From JBFLVQ01 sp040758525 (GTDB lineage Bacteria > Acidobacteriota > Blastocatellia > Chloracidobacteriales > JADJPF01), in NCBI GenBank assembly GCA_040758525.1, contig JBFLVQ010000459.1, positions 1-7,792 on the forward strand: DNA of 7,792 bases. Direction: 5' to 3'. Shown here piece after piece: positions 5,294 through 7,792 of the stretch. Position 1 is the stretch's first letter, and each line of letters starts with the position of its first letter. The position numbers and the translations under genes are program-made. The notes under the pieces were generated by a model that was given only the letters and a program-made list of their open reading frames with translations, was not told where the DNA came from and searched no databases.

Positions 5294-6193
5294 CTATTTG
5301 CCCTTCTTAGCACGGCTATTTTTCCTAGCAGCACGGGCAGCAGCAACACTGCCACGCGAAGCGCCGGCACTGGCCATAGCTGCGATTGGCTCTATGATCT
5401 CTTCGGCTGGTTTCACAATATCTTCAAGAGCCAACTCAATAAGGTCAACAGGAACGGTTTTTAGTTTATTGAGTTGGGCATACTGAACAGCCATACCACA
5501 AAGCTTGATCGCTTCACGAGGTACACCTTTAGAGTGTTGGTAGATTGCGGTAACTGCTTCCGACTCGAAAGGGCTTTTAACACCAGCAACCTGGCATCGG
5601 AAATCGATCATGCCGGCTGTTTCTTCCATGGTCATTGCATCAAGTGTAGATGAAACGGCAATACGACTAACTAATGCTCTTTTACTGCGGTCAGCCAGCT
5701 TATAGCGAAGTTCGATTTGTCCTGCCATTACAATAGAAATAAGCTTGGTATCATCCGTTTCGAAATTAAGAATCTGACGGACAAGCTCAAACATTGGCCC
5801 TTTAAGCTGCTGCGCTTCATCAATGAAAAGGACAACGTTCTTACCTGCCTGAAATTGTTCAATTAGGAATGAACGTAACTCATACTCAGTTTCGCGTTGG
5901 CTGCGTCTTGTCTTGACCCCAAATTCAGTACAGATCGCTTTTAAGAAGGATGTCTCGGTGGTTTGCTTAGGATTGACTATGAACGCAACAGCATGATTGG
6001 GATCATCGGCATAGTCATTATATAGAAGACGCAATAGGGAAGTCTTGCCAAGCCCAACATCCCCAATGATAGTTGTAAGACCTTGCCGTGCACGAATGAC
6101 ATACCTAGTTTTTGCAATGGCAGCTTGCACAGATGGAGTTATATAGAAGTAGCGCGGATTTGGTGATAACGAAAACACAGACTCAGGGATCAT
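5294..6193 (-). CDS. AAA+ ATPase of the ExeA/TnsC(TniB)-like family
   Basis: The product is 299 aa from an ATG preceded by a perfect AGGAGG at 6-nt spacing. An in-frame GTG 81 nt upstream adds 27 unrelated residues and is not favoured. Residues 1-20 carry SLSPNPRYFYITPSVQ, typical of the ExeA-like group. Walker A is GDVGLGKTS (44-52), Walker B VVLFIDEAQ (120-128), sensor 1 IVMAGQ (154-159), the likely arginine-finger region is at 166-178, and sensor 2 is KGVPREAIKLC (222-232). Residues 270-299 are an Ala/Arg/Lys-rich basic tail ending SRAKKGK that could bind DNA. Relatives serve as DNA-bound regulators in transposition (TnsC, TniB), as helicase-loader-like factors, or as ExeA in secretion. 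With no transposase or secretion gene here and a DNA-binding protein directly downstream, a DNA-transaction role is the better inference. Confidence 0.9.
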   Translation of the reverse strand: MIPESVFSLSPNPRYFYITPSVQAAIAKTRYVIRARQGLTTIIGDVGLGKTSLLRLLYNDYADDPNHAVAFIVNPKQTTETSFLKAICTEFGVKTRRSQRETEYELRSFLIEQFQAGKNVVLFIDEAQQLKGPMFELVRQILNFETDDTKLISIVMAGQIELRYKLADRSKRALVSRIAVSSTLDAMTMEETAGMIDFRCQVAGVKSPFESEAVTAIYQHSKGVPREAIKLCGMAVQYAQLNKLKTVPVDLIELALEDIVKPAEEIIEPIAAMASAGASRGSVAAARAARKNSRAKKGK

Positions 6194-6199
6194 AATTTT

Positions 6200-6205
6200 C
6201 CTCCT
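6200..6205 (-). promoter_or_regulatory. Ribosome binding site AGGAGG for the ATPase
   Basis: The consensus AGGAGG on the minus strand lies 6 nt before the ATG at 6193 and settles the start against the longer GTG-initiated frame. Confidence 0.85.
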
Positions 6206-6261
6206 ACCATTGAAGGATATTACGTGATCTATATGGATTTCAACGAAAAATAGCAGGGGGG

Positions 6262-6279
6262 TAACGGATTTCACCGTTA
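6262..6279. repeat. Small dyad TAACGG/CCGTTA in the ATPase leader
   Basis: TAACGG (6262-6267) and CCGTTA (6274-6279) form a 6-bp inverted repeat with a 6-nt loop in the region upstream of the ATPase gene. It is a possible leader hairpin or a minor operator. Confidence 0.35.
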
Positions 6280-6298
6280 GAGCACAAGAAATAGTATG

Positions 6299-6347
6299 TG
6301 CCTAATAGACACTGAGTGCCAGTTAATCACTCAGTGTCTATTAGGCA
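6299..6347. promoter_or_regulatory. Perfect 20-bp inverted repeat with two iteron-type cores, candidate operator of the ATPase/winged-helix operon
   Basis: The left arm TGCCTAATAGACACTGAGTG (6299-6318) and the right arm (6328-6347) are exact reverse complements around a 9-nt spacer. Each contains the palindromic core of the gene-embedded repeats: GACACTGAGTGCC at 6308-6320 and ATCACTCAGTGTC at 6326-6338. These are exactly 18 bp apart, the pitch of the coding array. It lies about 105 bp upstream of the ATPase start, where a promoter is expected. The likely role is autoregulation by the winged-helix protein or part of an origin; a transcriptional hairpin is possible. No convincing -35/-10 pair was found around it. 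Confidence 0.8.
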
Positions 6348-6590
6348 ATAGAATAAATGGGAAGCTAATCAATGTATAATCAAGTAATAGTATCAAGCTA
6401 GTTGTATCATACCAGATTTAGCAGGGGGCAGGGAATTGAAAAAGGCGTACTAATGAAATAGCCATTGTTTGCCTATAACCACCAGGATCAGGCTAACCAG
6501 ACTGGACCAAGCTAGGACAGTCACCCATTCCAATCGTCCAAAATCCAGAGCTTTATTGCCGTATAGTGAAAGTATTGGAGGTAGGCAGTA
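6348..6590. other. Gene-free stretch between divergent genes
   Basis: No open frame or RNA gene was recognised. It should hold the promoter of the small plus-strand gene. TATAGT at 6562-6567 is a possible -10, but no good -35 is placed before it and the leader would be very short. Confidence 0.35.
6577..6581 (+). promoter_or_regulatory. Ribosome binding site GGAGG of the His-rich small gene
   Basis: GGAGG lies 9 nt upstream of the ATG at 6591. It is the strongest argument that this short frame is translated. Confidence 0.65.
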
Positions 6591-6800
6591 ATGTTTAAAC
6601 TTATAAAGAGACTCTTCAAATATTGGCTAGTTGAGAAATTGTTCAGGAAAGGCCATGTCGGTCATGGACATTACTCTTCACATCATTCTCATCCGCATCA
6701 TTTGTCGGATCTGCTACATCATCGTGGTGGTCTATTCAGGCATAAGGCATCGCATCTGCCCCTGAAACTGAAATTAAAAATGTTGAAGAAATTGTTTTGA
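6591..6800 (+). CDS. Small histidine-rich cationic protein
   Basis: The product is 69 aa and the family is not recognised. The start is supported by GGAGG at 9-nt spacing. The N-terminus (1-20, MFKLIKRLFKYWLVEKLFRK) is a strongly amphipathic cationic helix. Residues 21-44 are a His/Gly/Ser segment (HVGHGHYSSHHSHPHH, then HH at 43-44), and the C-terminus is again cationic and amphipathic (LPLKLKLKMLKKLF). It has 12 His and 15 Lys/Arg in total, and no cysteines. The His cluster could bind zinc, copper or nickel, and the ends could associate with membrane or nucleic acid. Host-defence-like, bacteriocin-like or toxin-like peptides are alternatives. It lies alone, divergent from the ATPase operon and convergent with the downstream gene. 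Composition is consistent with a real gene because the pattern is not explained by any repeat in the DNA. Confidence 0.65.
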   Translation: MFKLIKRLFKYWLVEKLFRKGHVGHGHYSSHHSHPHHLSDLLHHRGGLFRHKASHLPLKLKLKMLKKLF

Positions 6801-6820
6801 TTGTTTGTAATAAGCGGACT

Positions 6821-6867
6821 GGTGATAAATGGTGTTGCTCGACACAGGTAGGGCTGAAATTATCACC
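6821..6867. terminator. Possible shared terminator dyad between convergent genes
   Basis: GGTGATAA (6821-6828) and TTATCACC (6860-6867) are perfect inverted repeats with a 31-nt loop that contains a small GTGT/ACAC stem. It sits 20 bp past the small gene and 23 bp past the stop of the convergent gene, where a bidirectional terminator would be. The stem is weak and no proper T-run follows. Confidence 0.25.
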
Positions 6868-6890
6868 TTTGAAATTATACGTGTCCGTAT

Positions 6891-7598
6891 TTAATACCAG
6901 CAATATCGCTTACTCATTTTAATATCACATCTACCATGAAAAGATAATTGTTCCTCAACCTTGGAGTCTTGATTACTATGTACCCATTCAATTAAGAGAC
7001 CAATCAGCGCTTTACCAAACAAGTTTGTATCTACAACCGGTAATCGTATCTGTGCCTCAATATAAAATCTTTCACCGGGAATAACCTTTAGCCATTTCAT
7101 ATCTCTCATACAGAACGACTCTGCATAACCGCTACCATCGCTGTATTTATCAATATTTGAAATAGCTAAACGACTAAAATATATTTTCTTGATTAGCCCT
7201 GGAATCTCAAACCATGCTCTACGCTTTTCACTTTCTATGGTTAAAGGTTGATGATCTATCGAGGTGATGGACAAATGGGTATAAAAGACCCATTCTAAGC
7301 TATCGGGCTCGTTGTCAGAATACTTGTGGGTAGCGCTTAGTTCACGATGAATTAGTACTATTTGATGATTCGAAGCGTGACCTAAAACTTTTGAAAGTGC
7401 TAATTGTACTTCAGCTAGACCACGCCCACTTGACGACTCCGCCCAACCTAGCAGTGCTGATACACGATCACCTTGTGGTGCCAAGATTGGAGGTACTAGT
7501 CCACTGGGCGGATTAAGCATGAAAATGATGTCATCTAGCTGTTGTGAAGGTAATCCTTTCAGTGTGCATGTCAATTTTAGCCGTTCGTCTTGTGTCAT
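6891..7598 (-). CDS. Hypothetical protein with an N-terminal effector-associated-domain-like region
   Basis: The product is 235 aa. Residues 6-72 contain LKGLPSQQLDDIIFMLNPPSGLVP, then APQGDRVSALLGWAES and GRGLAEVQLAL. This arrangement (an LP-containing helix, an NPPxG turn, APQGDR, then a WAE helix and GL.E...AL) resembles the short Death-like or effector-associated adaptor domains found at the N-termini of NB-ARC, caspase-like and other conflict proteins. The match is from memory of the pattern and needs a profile search. Residues 75-235 are unrecognised, of mixed alpha/beta character, with conserved-looking aromatic residues (WVFYTHLSI, ERFYIEAQIRL) and no membrane segment or obvious catalytic motif. 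The start has AGGAG at 11 nt. If the N-terminus is an adaptor, the C-terminal part could be an effector or ligand-binding domain recruited to a partner with the same domain. No such partner is in the window, since the NB-ARC protein lacks one. Confidence 0.75.
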   Translation of the reverse strand: MTQDERLKLTCTLKGLPSQQLDDIIFMLNPPSGLVPPILAPQGDRVSALLGWAESSSGRGLAEVQLALSKVLGHASNHQIVLIHRELSATHKYSDNEPDSLEWVFYTHLSITSIDHQPLTIESEKRRAWFEIPGLIKKIYFSRLAISNIDKYSDGSGYAESFCMRDMKWLKVIPGERFYIEAQIRLPVVDTNLFGKALIGLLIEWVHSNQDSKVEEQLSFHGRCDIKMSKRYCWY

Positions 7599-7747
7599 AA
7601 GATTTATCTCTCCTATAGCCTACCATTCTTGTCCCCTATTTCCTATATCGTACATTTACGACCATAAACTATCGTTCGTATAAACACTATCAGTGGATAA
7701 AAATAAAAGGGTTGTTATGGGCCTTGTTATTAAGGTTGTCATTGACT
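7599..7747. other. Upstream region of the effector-associated-like gene
   Basis: It holds the AGGAG of that gene (CTCCT at 7610-7614 on the plus strand) and is otherwise AT-rich. No promoter with both boxes was identified and no open frame is credible. Confidence 0.35.
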
Positions 7748-7792
7748 AGGGGTGTGGGGTGTGGAATATTGGGTGTGGGTGGGGAAGGGAAT
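7748..7792. repeat. G-rich GGGTGTGG simple sequence at the window edge
   Basis: The plus strand contains repeated GGGGTGT and GGGTGTGGGTGGGG, with several G-runs that could form a quadruplex. The 12-mer GGTGTGGGTGGG at 7772-7783 also occurs at 361-372, just before the heptamer repeat. The stretch runs off the window. Confidence 0.55.

Noticed and set aside
5294..6193. Reading the ATPase as ExeA of a type II secretion system
   Set aside because: No secretion genes are nearby. The ExeA label covers many DNA-transaction ATPases, and the neighbour is a DNA-binding protein.
6194..6274. 27-residue N-terminal extension of the ATPase from a GTG
   Set aside because: The downstream ATG has a perfect AGGAGG at 6 nt, and the family's conserved N-terminal sequence begins right after it.
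361..7783. GGTGTGGGTGGG at 361-372 and 7772-7783 as boundaries of a mobile element
   Set aside because: The 12-mer is low-complexity G-rich sequence that can recur by chance. No terminal inverted repeats accompany it.

Overview
The window is bacterial DNA of moderate to low GC (mid-40s % by eye). No marker fixes the lineage. The TPR-type NB-ARC protein, the effector-associated-like domain and the G-rich heptanucleotide tandem repeat are the sort of content seen in large, repeat-rich genomes such as filamentous Cyanobacteria, Chloroflexota or filamentous gammaproteobacteria. I cannot choose between these. There are six credible genes with long intergenic stretches full of repeats and dyads, which suits an accessory or mobile-element-derived region. 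No tRNA, rRNA, transposase, integrase or CRISPR array was seen.

Layout. Positions 1-679 hold no gene. They contain a 138-bp composite inverted repeat (178-315) flanked by short direct repeats, then a GGGYTAY heptamer tandem repeat (370-411). A minus-strand gene (1159-680) encodes a small protein with a lysine-rich tail. Positions 1160-1665 hold direct, tandem and inverted repeats and a dyad just before the large plus-strand NB-ARC/TPR gene (1666-3840). The 206-bp convergent gap that follows is pyrimidine-rich and carries eleven GATCT motifs. Next is a two-gene minus-strand operon: an ExeA/TnsC-type AAA+ ATPase (6193-5294) followed 5 nt later by a winged-helix DNA-binding protein (5288-4047). 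A small plus-strand gene (6591-6800) encodes a histidine-rich cationic peptide. A minus-strand gene (7598-6891) encodes a protein whose N-terminus resembles effector-associated domains of bacterial conflict systems.

The main result is in the ATPase/winged-helix operon. The winged-helix gene carries about 18-20 copies of a 13-bp palindromic motif (consensus GGCACTSWGTGYC) at an almost perfect 18-bp pitch. The copies lie in two blocks that flank its DNA-binding domain and encode a Ser/Gln/Ala-rich hexapeptide repeat. Two further copies, at exactly the same 18-bp pitch and inside a perfect 20-bp inverted repeat, lie in non-coding DNA upstream of the ATPase. That makes the motif a DNA-level signal rather than only a protein repeat. 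The simplest model is a replication initiator (or partition-type) protein with iterons embedded in its own gene, paired with an AAA+ ATPase, analogous in logic to the phage lambda O gene with its internal origin and its loader P. The GATCT cluster just past the gene's 3' end could belong to the same locus.

The NB-ARC protein, the effector-associated-like protein and perhaps the His-rich peptide look like conflict or signalling cargo beside this module. That functional link is inference from proximity only.
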